From positions 1 through 64,000 of the forward strand of contig NZ_JAHLOF010000003.1 of assembly GCF_018917235.1 (NCBI RefSeq): 64,000 nt of DNA, read 5' to 3'. The notes beneath the pieces are model-generated. The model searched no databases and was not told the DNA's origin. It saw only the letters and a program-made list of their open reading frames with translations. This document shows positions 54,207-62,178 of this stretch, piece after piece (positions within the stretch are counted from its first letter, which is position 1; the number at the start of each line of letters is the position of its first letter). Source of the stretch: Metaclostridioides mangenotii (GTDB taxonomy: Bacteria; Bacillota; Clostridia; Peptostreptococcales; Peptostreptococcaceae). The position numbers and the translations under genes were made by a program.

Positions 54207-55622
54207 TCTTTTATTAATAAATTCTTCAATTTCGTTTATACTTTCTAATTTTAAACTCTTAACATATTTTAAATATATATCTTTCCATTCAGTATCAGTA
54301 TTTATAGTTTTTATTAATTCAGTCAATAAATCTAATTGACCAGCCCTGATCACATCATAAAATACTACAGTCCCTAATAATGATAATTCTAAATTGCTTA
54401 ATTTACTAAATAAAAATTCTATTTCCTCTTTAAATAGACAGTTTGATTCAAGTATATCTATAAAATCTTTTCTTGAATTAATGTTAGAAACTATAAGATT
54501 TATTTTCTCAACTTTATTTTGGCTTTCTAATATTTTATTATACAAGTCTCTAAAGGATTTATCATCCATATTTTTATCACCACTTATAATAATAACCTCT
54601 TCTTGATTCAATTCGTCTATTTTTTCTACAATCAACATGTTTTTTAGTAATTTATTATCTATAGAAGTCATCAATTGACCTAAAAATTTTGGCTTAAATT
54701 TATATAAATAATCTATTAATTTTGTATCACTTATATCTAGTTTTTCAATTATTGCCTTAATAGCTTTTTCTAATTTCTCTTTTATAGCTTCTTCCATTTT
54801 ATTTTTATCTAAACTGTATAAAACTAGTTCTACATGTTCAAACTCGTAATTATTTATTACTAAATCACTTATATCTTTATTTATAAAGCAACAAAATATC
54901 ATATTACAAATTGCTATTTCAAATATATTTATTAGCACAACTCGATAGTCAATCTTATAGTACTTACTGTATTCATCTAATAAGTGCTGAAGACTTTTTT
55001 CTTGAAGAAGTTTGATAAATTTATTCTCTTCTACTAAACAATCTAAATAATTTTTCATATAAACAAGTCCTTCAATTGTCAAATTATCTTCAATTGCTAA
55101 AGGATAATCTATTGTAGCCATAGTATTGTTAGCTGCAAACTCATAATTATATTTTTTAAAAAAAGTAGGAAATGCCTCATTTATAGTGTCTCTATACGCC
55201 ATATTTTCAAACTTTGATATAGCATCATTTTTTAGCAACTCTTCAAAGTGACTTTTTGTCATATCGAATTCTTCTTTAATTATTTTTATTCCTTCTGTGT
55301 AAATTTCTACTAGACTCTTTTTAATTAATTTATCGGATATTTCCTCAACAGATTCAAATTTAATACAAAAAGCATCCAGTGCATACCAAATTGAATTCAT
55401 AATCTGCTCCGCAGACTCAACTTTAATTGAGCTACTTTGTCCTTTGGTAGACTTTAAAATTAAGTTTCTTAGTAATTTAGCTACTTCTGATTGAATTCTA
55501 TATATATCTTCCTTGCTTATTAAATCAATCTTATAACCATAATTTAAGATATCAATAGTAAATTTGCTCTTCCCGTAATTTGATTTATCTAAGTAACTTC
55601 CATATATACTCTGTAGCTCCAT
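54189..55622 (-). CDS. DUF6179-like protein (uncharacterised)
   Basis: 477 aa, mostly alpha-helical, no signal peptide or membrane helix. It begins MELQSIYGSYLDKSNYGKSKFTIDILNYGYKIDLISKEDIYRIQSEVAKLL and contains KSTKGQSSSIKVESAEQIMNSIWYALDAFC, which I recall from the DUF6179 group. AGGGTGA precedes the ATG, and the gene lies 9 bp after a DUF6323-like gene, the usual partnership. The function is not known to me; no catalytic motif is visible. Confidence 0.65.
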   Translation of the reverse strand: MELQSIYGSYLDKSNYGKSKFTIDILNYGYKIDLISKEDIYRIQSEVAKLLRNLILKSTKGQSSSIKVESAEQIMNSIWYALDAFCIKFESVEEISDKLIKKSLVEIYTEGIKIIKEEFDMTKSHFEELLKNDAISKFENMAYRDTINEAFPTFFKKYNYEFAANNTMATIDYPLAIEDNLTIEGLVYMKNYLDCLVEENKFIKLLQEKSLQHLLDEYSKYYKIDYRVVLINIFEIAICNMIFCCFINKDISDLVINNYEFEHVELVLYSLDKNKMEEAIKEKLEKAIKAIIEKLDISDTKLIDYLYKFKPKFLGQLMTSIDNKLLKNMLIVEKIDELNQEEVIIISGDKNMDDKSFRDLYNKILESQNKVEKINLIVSNINSRKDFIDILESNCLFKEEIEFLFSKLSNLELSLLGTVVFYDVIRAGQLDLLTELIKTINTDTEWKDIYLKYVKSLKLESINEIEEFINKRIAIEY

Positions 55623-55631
55623 AATATCACC

Positions 55632-56069
55632 CTACCCCTCTAAATTAAATTTAAATTTCTTTGAATAATCTTCAACTTCTGCCTGAATATTTTTTATTTC
55701 GCCACAAAATGTTTCATGCATATCGCTGATTAATTCTATGGCATCATCATCACTTATTAATTCTAATGTCTCATTTTTAAGGTAATAAAATATATCTTGT
55801 AAATCAACAACTGCTTCAAGATAATCCTCTCGATTTGTGTATTGTGATTTGTATATGAATTCAACAATCTTCTTCGTAACATCTATCCCCAGATCAATCC
55901 TACCCATATGTTTTAATGATGTTTCTCTCCACTCAACTATTATTTCTACATCTTCCTTTGATAACTTTAAACCATACTCAAATGAATTTTCATTTAATTT
56001 CAATAAATCATTTTGTAATACTATGTTTAAACCTTCATTCATAATATCAATTACACTTGGAGTAATCAT
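55632..56069 (-). CDS. DUF6323-like protein (uncharacterised)
   Basis: 145-aa soluble helical protein. LNENSFEYGLKLSKEDVEIIVEWRETSLKHMGRIDLGIDVTKKIVEFIYKSQYTNREDYLEAVVDLQDIFYYLKNETLELISDDDAIELISDMHETFCGEI is conserved in small clostridial proteins annotated DUF6323, by recall. GAGGTG precedes the ATG. First gene of a two-gene operon with the DUF6179-like protein, so the pair probably acts together. Function unknown. Confidence 0.65.
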   Translation of the reverse strand: MITPSVIDIMNEGLNIVLQNDLLKLNENSFEYGLKLSKEDVEIIVEWRETSLKHMGRIDLGIDVTKKIVEFIYKSQYTNREDYLEAVVDLQDIFYYLKNETLELISDDDAIELISDMHETFCGEIKNIQAEVEDYSKKFKFNLEG

Positions 56070-56254
56070 TTTATCACCTCTTATAAATCTCTTTTAATAG
56101 TTACTTGACTTATTTTCCATTTTGTGCTATGATATAATTGTAATATTATAATGTTTTTGTGATTTTTGTCATACCTTTTATGTTAATACTTTTTTTATTT
56201 ATTGTCAATAATAAGGTGATAAAAATACATATTTTCATTTTTACGTTTGATACA

Positions 56255-56303
56255 AAAAAAGTAGATCCTTATGTAAAATGATTTATACATAGAGGATCTT
56301 TTT
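56255..56303 (-). terminator. Terminator of the zinc-ribbon protein gene
   Basis: AGATCCT pairs with AGGATCT, and an inner ATGTA/TACAT stem extends it with a small bulge, followed by seven A on the plus strand (T on the minus). The remaining bases 56070-56254 show only AT-rich promoter-like sequence. Confidence 0.8.
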
Positions 56304-56343
56304 TTAATTAAATACTTTTTTATTATTAAATTAAATTATTTTA

Positions 56344-57270
56344 TTACTTATTAAGCTTTTTTGTTTCTAAGCTTTTTCTTTGACGACTTTTATTAACATT
56401 AGCACAATTTCTACATGATGGTGAGCAATACTGAGACTTAGCACGAGAAGGTATAAATATTTTTCCACAATATTTACATTTGTTTAAATGTGAATTCTCT
56501 CCTGTAATCGCAAAGGCATATATTGTTTCAATAGTAGTTTTTAATGAATCAAACTCCCAAGCAATATTAGCTTTATCTAGATATGTTATAGAAAACCCTA
56601 TTTTTTGAGGATTGAATCCACCAGAAATTATGGTAACAGCATCTGTAAGGTGATTTGATGAGTTTCCATATACAAGCATTTGTCTAAAGTGTCTTGCTAT
56701 ATCTTTGGCAAAACTTAATATCCAATCGTATCTCTCTGCATAAAACTTTGAAAATATTACATCTAAAATTAACGGTCTCTTTCCAAAAAACTTAGGAGAA
56801 TCTTCACTTTTCTTGACGTCTACTCCACGTTTAAATTTCCTAAAATAAAGATCTTCATCTTTTATAAATGGTAAAAATTTATTTATATATTCAGTCGCAT
56901 CAAGTATACTTTCTTTAGTTATATAGTTTTTTTCTACCATTAATACTTTATCTTCATCAACTATATTTCTATTATAAACGCTTGAATAGGCAAGTCCAAG
57001 AAGTCCATACTTTTCACAAAATTCAAGTATCATATATTTTAAATTAGTTTCTTTTGATTCATCTTTATCACCAGATAGAGCATACTCACCAATTTGCAGT
57101 ATATCAACTACTATGATATCAGCCACATCGAATGGATTGAAAAGTTCAAAAGTTGCTTCATCAGCAGGTACTATATACAATTCTCTACTCTCATTTTCTT
57201 TATATTCATAACTACTGTATCTAATCCATTCACTTGCAAAATTACCAATAAGCCCTAATTTTCCACTCAT
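56344..57270 (-). CDS. Zinc-ribbon protein, DUF6076/CGNR-like (uncharacterised)
   Basis: 308 aa. The C-terminus (about 265-300) carries a zinc-binding motif CKYCGKIFIPSRAKSQYCSPSC followed by RNCANVNKSRQRKSLETKK, resembling CGNR/DUF6076 zinc ribbons and probably binding nucleic acid. The N-terminal 250 residues are of mixed helix/strand type (GNFASEWIRYSSYEYKENESRELYIVP) without a recognisable enzyme motif. GGAGGA precedes the ATG. It is monocistronic, with a strong promoter bracketed by an 11-bp inverted repeat, so it is probably regulated by a specific factor. Function unknown. Confidence 0.65.
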   Translation of the reverse strand: MSGKLGLIGNFASEWIRYSSYEYKENESRELYIVPADEATFELFNPFDVADIIVVDILQIGEYALSGDKDESKETNLKYMILEFCEKYGLLGLAYSSVYNRNIVDEDKVLMVEKNYITKESILDATEYINKFLPFIKDEDLYFRKFKRGVDVKKSEDSPKFFGKRPLILDVIFSKFYAERYDWILSFAKDIARHFRQMLVYGNSSNHLTDAVTIISGGFNPQKIGFSITYLDKANIAWEFDSLKTTIETIYAFAITGENSHLNKCKYCGKIFIPSRAKSQYCSPSCRNCANVNKSRQRKSLETKKLNK

Positions 57271-57310
57271 ATACTAGTTCCTCCTTACTTATCATTTTGG
57301 TTTAACAATC

Positions 57311-57348
57311 TTCATGTAATATATTATTCGATTATACTATTACATGAA
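57311..57348. promoter_or_regulatory. 11-bp inverted repeat bracketing the -10 of the zinc-ribbon gene
   Basis: TTCATGTAATA (57311-57321) and TATTACATGAA (57338-57348) are perfect complements with a 16-bp spacer that contains the -10 element. One arm lies in the -10/-35 spacer and the other just past the start site, a classical repressor arrangement. Confidence 0.6.
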
Positions 57349-57359
57349 ATTAATTGCAA
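57331..57359 (-). promoter_or_regulatory. Promoter of the zinc-ribbon protein gene
   Basis: Minus-strand TTGCAA (57354-57359), 17-bp spacer, TATAAT (57331-57336). Confidence 0.65.
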
Positions 57360-57551
57360 TAATTTATTTAAGATAAAAATTTTAATTAATAAAATTAACA
57401 TTGTCTCCACTCTACTTTGATATATTTAACTAATCTAATATGTTTATGCAAATACAATATACAAAACTTTAAAAGTTATTTTGAGTTATCAAAATAAAAT
57501 TTATAAATATCTTTTTTTTAAATACATAAAGTTAAAACAAAATAATTATAA
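57360..57551. other. AT-rich intergenic stretch
   Basis: No gene, hairpin or repeat stands out between the zinc-ribbon promoter and the glycosyltransferase terminator. Confidence 0.4.
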
Positions 57552-57603
57552 AAAACCCCTTAAAGTAAATATAGATTTTAACTGTATTATCTTTAGGGGT
57601 TTT
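57552..57603 (-). terminator. Terminator of the phosphatase-glycosyltransferase unit
   Basis: AAAACCCCTTAAAG pairs with CTTTAGGGGTTTT around an AT-rich loop with flanking A/T tracts, about 50 bp beyond the glycosyltransferase stop codon. Confidence 0.8.
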
Positions 57604-57653
57604 ATATATTTCATTTTTAATTCAATAATATGTCCAATTTTCTTTTACTAAAT

Positions 57654-58877
57654 TTATAGTTTATTATCTATTATTATTTCATAAATCCTAACAGTTAAAG
57701 CGTCCCATGTCTTGTCAAACATATCTACATTTGTCATATTAGTTTTATGAATAATTCTTTTCACACTTTTATCTATTGATTTTGCTAATCTTTTTTCAAA
57801 ACTGGATAATTCATCACACTTAGGTAATCCCTGTCCAATCATACTAGGTAGCTCAACATAATCTATCTTACCAGATCTATTTATTTTATCTCCAATCCAA
57901 TCTCTTACTCCTGAAATATCAGTTAGTATAACATCGTCTCCACAAGCTAATGCTTCCAAAACAACCACAGGTAAACCCTCGTAATAAGATGGTAGTATAA
58001 ACAACTGCGATTTATTAAACAATTCAGCTAGATCATGTTGTTTTAGCTTTCCAACAAAATTTATTTTATATTTACAACCTTTAGCTAATTCTATAATTTC
58101 ATTGTAAGTTTTAACATCACTACCTACACCTGCAAAATTTAACTCTATAAAATCACTTGGATATTTTAGAAGACCAAGGGCTTTTATTAAAGATTTTAGA
58201 CCTTTTGATTCACAAATCTTACCAGCATAACTTATATATATTTTTTTGGTCGATAATTGATAATTTCTATTGTAAAATATTTTTTCATTATATCCGCTAC
58301 CAATTACCTTTACTTTATCTGCATCTATAGAAAATGTACTTATTATATCATTCTTTTGTACATTGTGAAGAGCAAATACGGCATTTAATTTTCTTATTCC
58401 ATCTATTATGTAATCGCTCTCTAGATCTATTGTTTTAAGTTGTCTTAAACAGGTACCATGGCATATTGCCACAACCTTAATATCCTTTATTAAGTTTCTC
58501 ACAAATGATGTCAATAAGTATAGATGATGACATATAATTATGTCCGGTCTCAATTTTTCCACAGCTATTTCTATGTTTTTTTGGAATTCGTCCTTTAGAG
58601 CCTGTACCTGACATTTTTTTAAATCCCTATATCTAGTACTTTTATACGGCATTGAGTCGCTCATACCTACAACAGAAAAATCTAGTGGAGCTTTATTAAA
58701 CAAAACAGGATAAAAATCAACACTTTCATCAAAATATCTATTGTCGTCTTCAATATCGATTCCCGCAATAACTGCCTGCTTATTCCCCATTTTTCTAAAT
58801 CCATCAACTATCCCTGTAAGATAAACCCCACTTCCAGTACTATTAGGTTTTTGTGTTATTATATGAAGAATGTTCAC
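57654..58877 (-). CDS. GT4-type glycosyltransferase
   Basis: 407-aa cytoplasmic or membrane-associated retaining glycosyltransferase with the two-domain GT-B fold. GSGVYLTGIVDGFRKMG (about 16-32) is the N-terminal glycine loop. The C-terminal domain has ISYAGKICESKGLKSLIKALGLL and the nucleotide-sugar site ILPSYYEGLPVVVLEALACGDDVILTDISG (about 298-327), with the EX7E pair. The start is GTG, preceded by a long G run. It follows the PP2C-like gene by about 38 bp. Donor and acceptor sugars unknown. Confidence 0.88.
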   Translation of the reverse strand: MNILHIITQKPNSTGSGVYLTGIVDGFRKMGNKQAVIAGIDIEDDNRYFDESVDFYPVLFNKAPLDFSVVGMSDSMPYKSTRYRDLKKCQVQALKDEFQKNIEIAVEKLRPDIIICHHLYLLTSFVRNLIKDIKVVAICHGTCLRQLKTIDLESDYIIDGIRKLNAVFALHNVQKNDIISTFSIDADKVKVIGSGYNEKIFYNRNYQLSTKKIYISYAGKICESKGLKSLIKALGLLKYPSDFIELNFAGVGSDVKTYNEIIELAKGCKYKINFVGKLKQHDLAELFNKSQLFILPSYYEGLPVVVLEALACGDDVILTDISGVRDWIGDKINRSGKIDYVELPSMIGQGLPKCDELSSFEKRLAKSIDKSVKRIIHKTNMTNVDMFDKTWDALTVRIYEIIIDNKL

Positions 58878-58915
58878 CTTAACCCCCCCTTGTAAAAGTA
58901 TCTATCTATTCTTTT

Positions 58916-59770
58916 CTACTCTAAATTTAGGTTAAAGTAAACACATGATGAATCATCTTTTATCTTAAATCTGGGTATTTTCATTGCATTTGAATCTTCA
59001 TCCTCAAACTTTCTAACTAAATTATAAATGTATTCAATGCCATGCTTTTCTGCTACCTCTAAAATTTCCTCTTCAGTAAATAGTCCATATCTCTCACAGG
59101 CACATGTAAATCCATCACTAGCTAACATAATGGACGAATTTTCATTTATATTTAAATAACCGTGAAGTGATTTCTCTATAGATTTTTTATCAAAATCAAG
59201 AATCCAATACCCTCCATCAATATTCTTTTTTAATCGATTTGAAACTATTATATTTTGAACTTCATCTCTTACTTCCTCAAAAGGCTTATTACTAGTTTTT
59301 ATTATCTCTATCATTTTATCAAAAACTAGGTTATCAAATTCACATACCGTTTTATCCTTAATAAGTTGGCTTATTCCATTTTTCACAAATAAAGAACAGT
59401 CGCCAAGCATCAAATACTCTATTTTATCATTGTGAAATTTTAATATTGCAATGGAACTCGAAGGCAGATCCAGTTTCTCTACATTTGTTCCATTTAACCT
59501 TTTTCTATAATCAACCGATATTTTTTCTATTCCTTTTTGCATGATACATTTAAGTGTTGTGTCATTAGAAATATTTTGATATAAATACTGATTCCACCAT
59601 TGCACATACCATCTTGCATCACTATTTGTTGAAACAAAATTTTTTCCATTTAATCCAGTCGCTCCATCCAAAACCCAAGCACCAGCCGGTGTTATTCCAA
59701 CTACATCTTCATTGTGATCAGAGGAGCCTTGATTGCACAACAAGCTATAATCCTTAATTATTAAGCCCAT
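58916..59770 (-). CDS. PP2C-like protein phosphatase domain protein
   Basis: 284-aa soluble protein with PP2C/PPM-type metal-site signatures: SDHNEDVVGI (about 17-26), WVLDGATGL (about 32-40), MLGDCSLFV (about 140-148) and LASDGFTCAC (about 215-224). The domain makes up the whole protein, with no sensor or membrane helix. GGAGGC precedes the ATG. It is followed directly by a glycosyltransferase gene. It may dephosphorylate Ser/Thr or a small molecule; relatives are found in accessory gene clusters. Confidence 0.75.
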   Translation of the reverse strand: MGLIIKDYSLLCNQGSSDHNEDVVGITPAGAWVLDGATGLNGKNFVSTNSDARWYVQWWNQYLYQNISNDTTLKCIMQKGIEKISVDYRKRLNGTNVEKLDLPSSSIAILKFHNDKIEYLMLGDCSLFVKNGISQLIKDKTVCEFDNLVFDKMIEIIKTSNKPFEEVRDEVQNIIVSNRLKKNIDGGYWILDFDKKSIEKSLHGYLNINENSSIMLASDGFTCACERYGLFTEEEILEVAEKHGIEYIYNLVRKFEDEDSNAMKIPRFKIKDDSSCVYFNLNLE

Positions 59771-59913
59771 AAATGCCTCCTATTTGTCGTATATTAAAAG
59801 ACTTATACCTATTATTTATACACATATTCACATAAAAAATATTTTATCTGTTAATTTAAAATTATATGGTATTAGCCTTTAATTATCAAGAACAAAGAAA
59901 ATCACAAAAAAAT

Positions 59914-59948
59914 AGAGCTACCAAACGAATAAAACTATTGGTAACTCT
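59914..59948 (-). terminator. Terminator of the small HTH gene
   Basis: AGAGCTACCAA pairs with TTGGTAACTCT with one mismatch. It lies 14 bp past the stop codon of the gene at 59962, with T residues following on the minus strand. Confidence 0.75.
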
Positions 59949-59961
59949 AAATATAGCTGTA

Positions 59962-60276
59962 TCATTCATCGTACATTCCATTTAAAACTCTACTTACTGT
60001 AGCCTTACTCCAATTGGTAACATTTGAAATCTCCCTATAACTCTTTCCATTTTGCCTTAGATTTTTTATAATGTTTATATCAGAATCTTTAATCTGCTTC
60101 TCTTTAGGCTTAAGGTAATTTCTATGATCCTTAAATCTTTCAATTTCTGACTTTAATAAGTCTATCTCTTCTTGTTTAGTTTTTAATTTCTGTTCATATG
60201 TTTCTCTCATGTTATTAAAGTCTTTAATGTAATCTTGCTTCCAGTCTTTTTTTTCTTTAGTTTTAAAAATAGCCAT
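59962..60276 (-). CDS. Small helix-turn-helix protein with coiled coil
   Basis: 104 aa. A basic, coiled-coil-like first half (about 10-50, MRETYEQKLKTKQEEIDLLKSEIERF) leads to a resolvase-type HTH (about 65-102: DSDINIIKNLRQNGKSYREISNVTNWSKATVSRVLNGM). GGAGGT precedes the ATG. It probably binds DNA as a dimer; no target is evident. It is transcribed alone. Confidence 0.65.
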   Translation of the reverse strand: MAIFKTKEKKDWKQDYIKDFNNMRETYEQKLKTKQEEIDLLKSEIERFKDHRNYLKPKEKQIKDSDINIIKNLRQNGKSYREISNVTNWSKATVSRVLNGMYDE

Positions 60277-60454
60277 ATTTACCTCCTCTTTTCGTTTCTA
60301 TCGTTATGTATCAATCATAGACAATAACTTCTATTGAGGAGCTTCAAACCCTTCTAAATGGTATTATAAATATATAGTTAAATTCTTTTAAATTCTAACA
60401 AGTTGATTAATTTTCTAACAACACACTTCAAAATCTTTGTCGTAAATTATATTT

Positions 60455-60976
60455 CTAGAACCTATTAAAGTGAATTTTTTCAAATTTTAGTTGTGAATCT
60501 TCATAGCCTTTTTTAACTTCATCTGGGTATCCGACAGATATAATGCACTCAATTCTATAATTCTCCGGTATGTTTAATAGATTTTTTATAAAAGTTTCTG
60601 TAGTTTCATTCTGTGTATACAATCTATTTCTAACTTGAATCCAACATGAACCAAGACCCAAAGATACAGCTTGCAATTGTATAAAAGCTCCTGCTATACA
60701 AGCATCTTCTACCCAGACATCACTTTTTTCTTCATTTCCCAATATAACAATTCCTAAAGGCGAATTTTCTAAAAATCTTGCTGCACCATTTTCTCTACTT
60801 TCAGAAATTTTTTTAAGAATTTCTTTATCTTCAACTGCAATAAACTCCCAAGATTTAGAATTCTTTGATGTAGGTGCTAATAAACCTGCTTTAAATAAAT
60901 TTTCTACAGTCTCTTTATCTATAGACTTATCTTTGTACTTTCTAATACTTCTTCTATTCTTAAGCATATCCATCAT
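60455..60976 (-). CDS. Nitroreductase-family flavoprotein
   Basis: About 173-aa FMN enzyme of the nitroreductase superfamily. NRRSIRKYKDKSIDKETVENLFKAGLLAPTSKNSKSWEFIAV (about residues 8-48) carries the phosphate-binding RRSIR and substrate-side residues. DACIAGAFIQLQAVSLGLGSCWIQVR and IECIISVGYPDE are the other family blocks. The ATG at 60976 (MMDMLKNRR) follows AAAGGTGG; an in-frame GTG at 60991 is less likely. It reduces quinones, nitro compounds or similar with NAD(P)H. Confidence 0.87.
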   Translation of the reverse strand: MMDMLKNRRSIRKYKDKSIDKETVENLFKAGLLAPTSKNSKSWEFIAVEDKEILKKISESRENGAARFLENSPLGIVILGNEEKSDVWVEDACIAGAFIQLQAVSLGLGSCWIQVRNRLYTQNETTETFIKNLLNIPENYRIECIISVGYPDEVKKGYEDSQLKFEKIHFNRF

Positions 60977-61065
60977 ATAGTTCTCTACCACCTTTCAAGT
61001 TTTTTATTTGCTTTTATTTTAGAGCTTTTTATTTGTAGTTAAAAGCTTCAATTCAAAAATACATT

Positions 61066-61106
61066 AAAAGAGTATCATTAGTCAATATGACTAAAGATAC
61101 TCTTTT
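61066..61106 (-). terminator. Terminator of the aconitase-isocitrate dehydrogenase operon
   Basis: A 19-bp stem (AAAAGAGTATCATTAGTCA with its complement at 61088-61106; one mismatch) around a 3-nt loop, 20 bp past the stop codon. Confidence 0.88.
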
Positions 61107-61126
61107 AATTAATAACACTTAAATAT

Positions 61127-62119
61127 TTATAAATATTTACAAATTTCGTCTGCGAACTCAGTTGTGGAAGCACTTCCGCCTAAATCAACAGTTAAATTTT
61201 CACCTTTCAAAAATACTTGCTCAAGTGCATTTTCAATTTTTAACGCTTTGTCCTGTTCTCCTATATGTCTAAGCATCATAATTGCAGATTGTATAAGAGC
61301 TGTTGGATTAGCTTTATTTTGTCCCGCTATTTGAGGTGCGCTACCGTGTACAGCTTCAAATATTGCTACTTCTTTGCCTATATTGGCGCTCGGGATTATA
61401 CCAAGACCTCCAACAAGCCCAGCGCCTAAATCAGAAAGTATATCACCATAAAGATTAGACATAACCATAACATCGTAGTTTTCTGGATTTAAAACTAAAT
61501 TCATAGCTGCTGCATCAACTATAACATCATCATGGTCTACACCGTTTTGCTCAGAAACTTCCCTTGCAACCTCTAAAAATAGACCATCAGTAAGCTTCAT
61601 TATATTTGCTTTATGTATAGTTGTTAGTTTTTTTCTATTATTTTCTTTAATATATCTACAAGCAAAGTCAACAATTCTCTCACAAGCAGGTCTCGTGATA
61701 AGCTTTATACTCTCTGCACCATAGTTACCTATTTTATGTTCAATACCCGCATATAGATCTTCTGTGTTCTCTCTTACAACTACTAAATCTACATCTTCAT
61801 ATCTTGACTTTATTCCTTTAAAACTTTTTATAGGTCTTAGATTCACATATAAATCTAGCGCCTGTCTCAGTGTAACATTTACGCTTCTAAACCCTTTACC
61901 TACAGGCGTAGTAATAGGACCTTTTATTGCTATTTTATTTCTCTTTATACTTTCTATTACATAATCAGGAAGAGGAGTCCCGTATTCTTCCATTACAGAT
62001 TCTCCAGCTTCTACTTTATCCCATTCTATATCAACACCAGCAGCTTTTACAACTTTAACCATAGCACCTGAAACTTCTGGTCCTATTCCATCTCCTGGAA
62101 TTAACGTAACTTTGTACAT
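61127..62119 (-). CDS. icd: NAD-type isocitrate dehydrogenase
   Basis: 330-aa beta-decarboxylating dehydrogenase. LIPGDGIGPEVSGAMVKVV at the N-terminus, GFRSVNVTLRQALDLYVNLRPIKSF (the S-x-N-x-x-LR substrate pattern of isocitrate rather than isopropylmalate enzymes; about 83-107), the catalytic Tyr in NTEDLYAGIEH and YGDILSDLGAGLVGGLG. The gene follows aconitase by 59 bp, which fixes isocitrate as substrate and gives citrate to 2-oxoglutarate, probably for glutamate synthesis. Related homoisocitrate/isopropylmalate activity is less likely. Confidence 0.9.
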   Translation of the reverse strand: MYKVTLIPGDGIGPEVSGAMVKVVKAAGVDIEWDKVEAGESVMEEYGTPLPDYVIESIKRNKIAIKGPITTPVGKGFRSVNVTLRQALDLYVNLRPIKSFKGIKSRYEDVDLVVVRENTEDLYAGIEHKIGNYGAESIKLITRPACERIVDFACRYIKENNRKKLTTIHKANIMKLTDGLFLEVAREVSEQNGVDHDDVIVDAAAMNLVLNPENYDVMVMSNLYGDILSDLGAGLVGGLGIIPSANIGKEVAIFEAVHGSAPQIAGQNKANPTALIQSAIMMLRHIGEQDKALKIENALEQVFLKGENLTVDLGGSASTTEFADEICKYL

Positions 62120-62178
62120 CTTAGTACCTCCAATATTTTTTGATAGTATTTTTTTGATTGTCTTTTAGTAAAAGTTAT

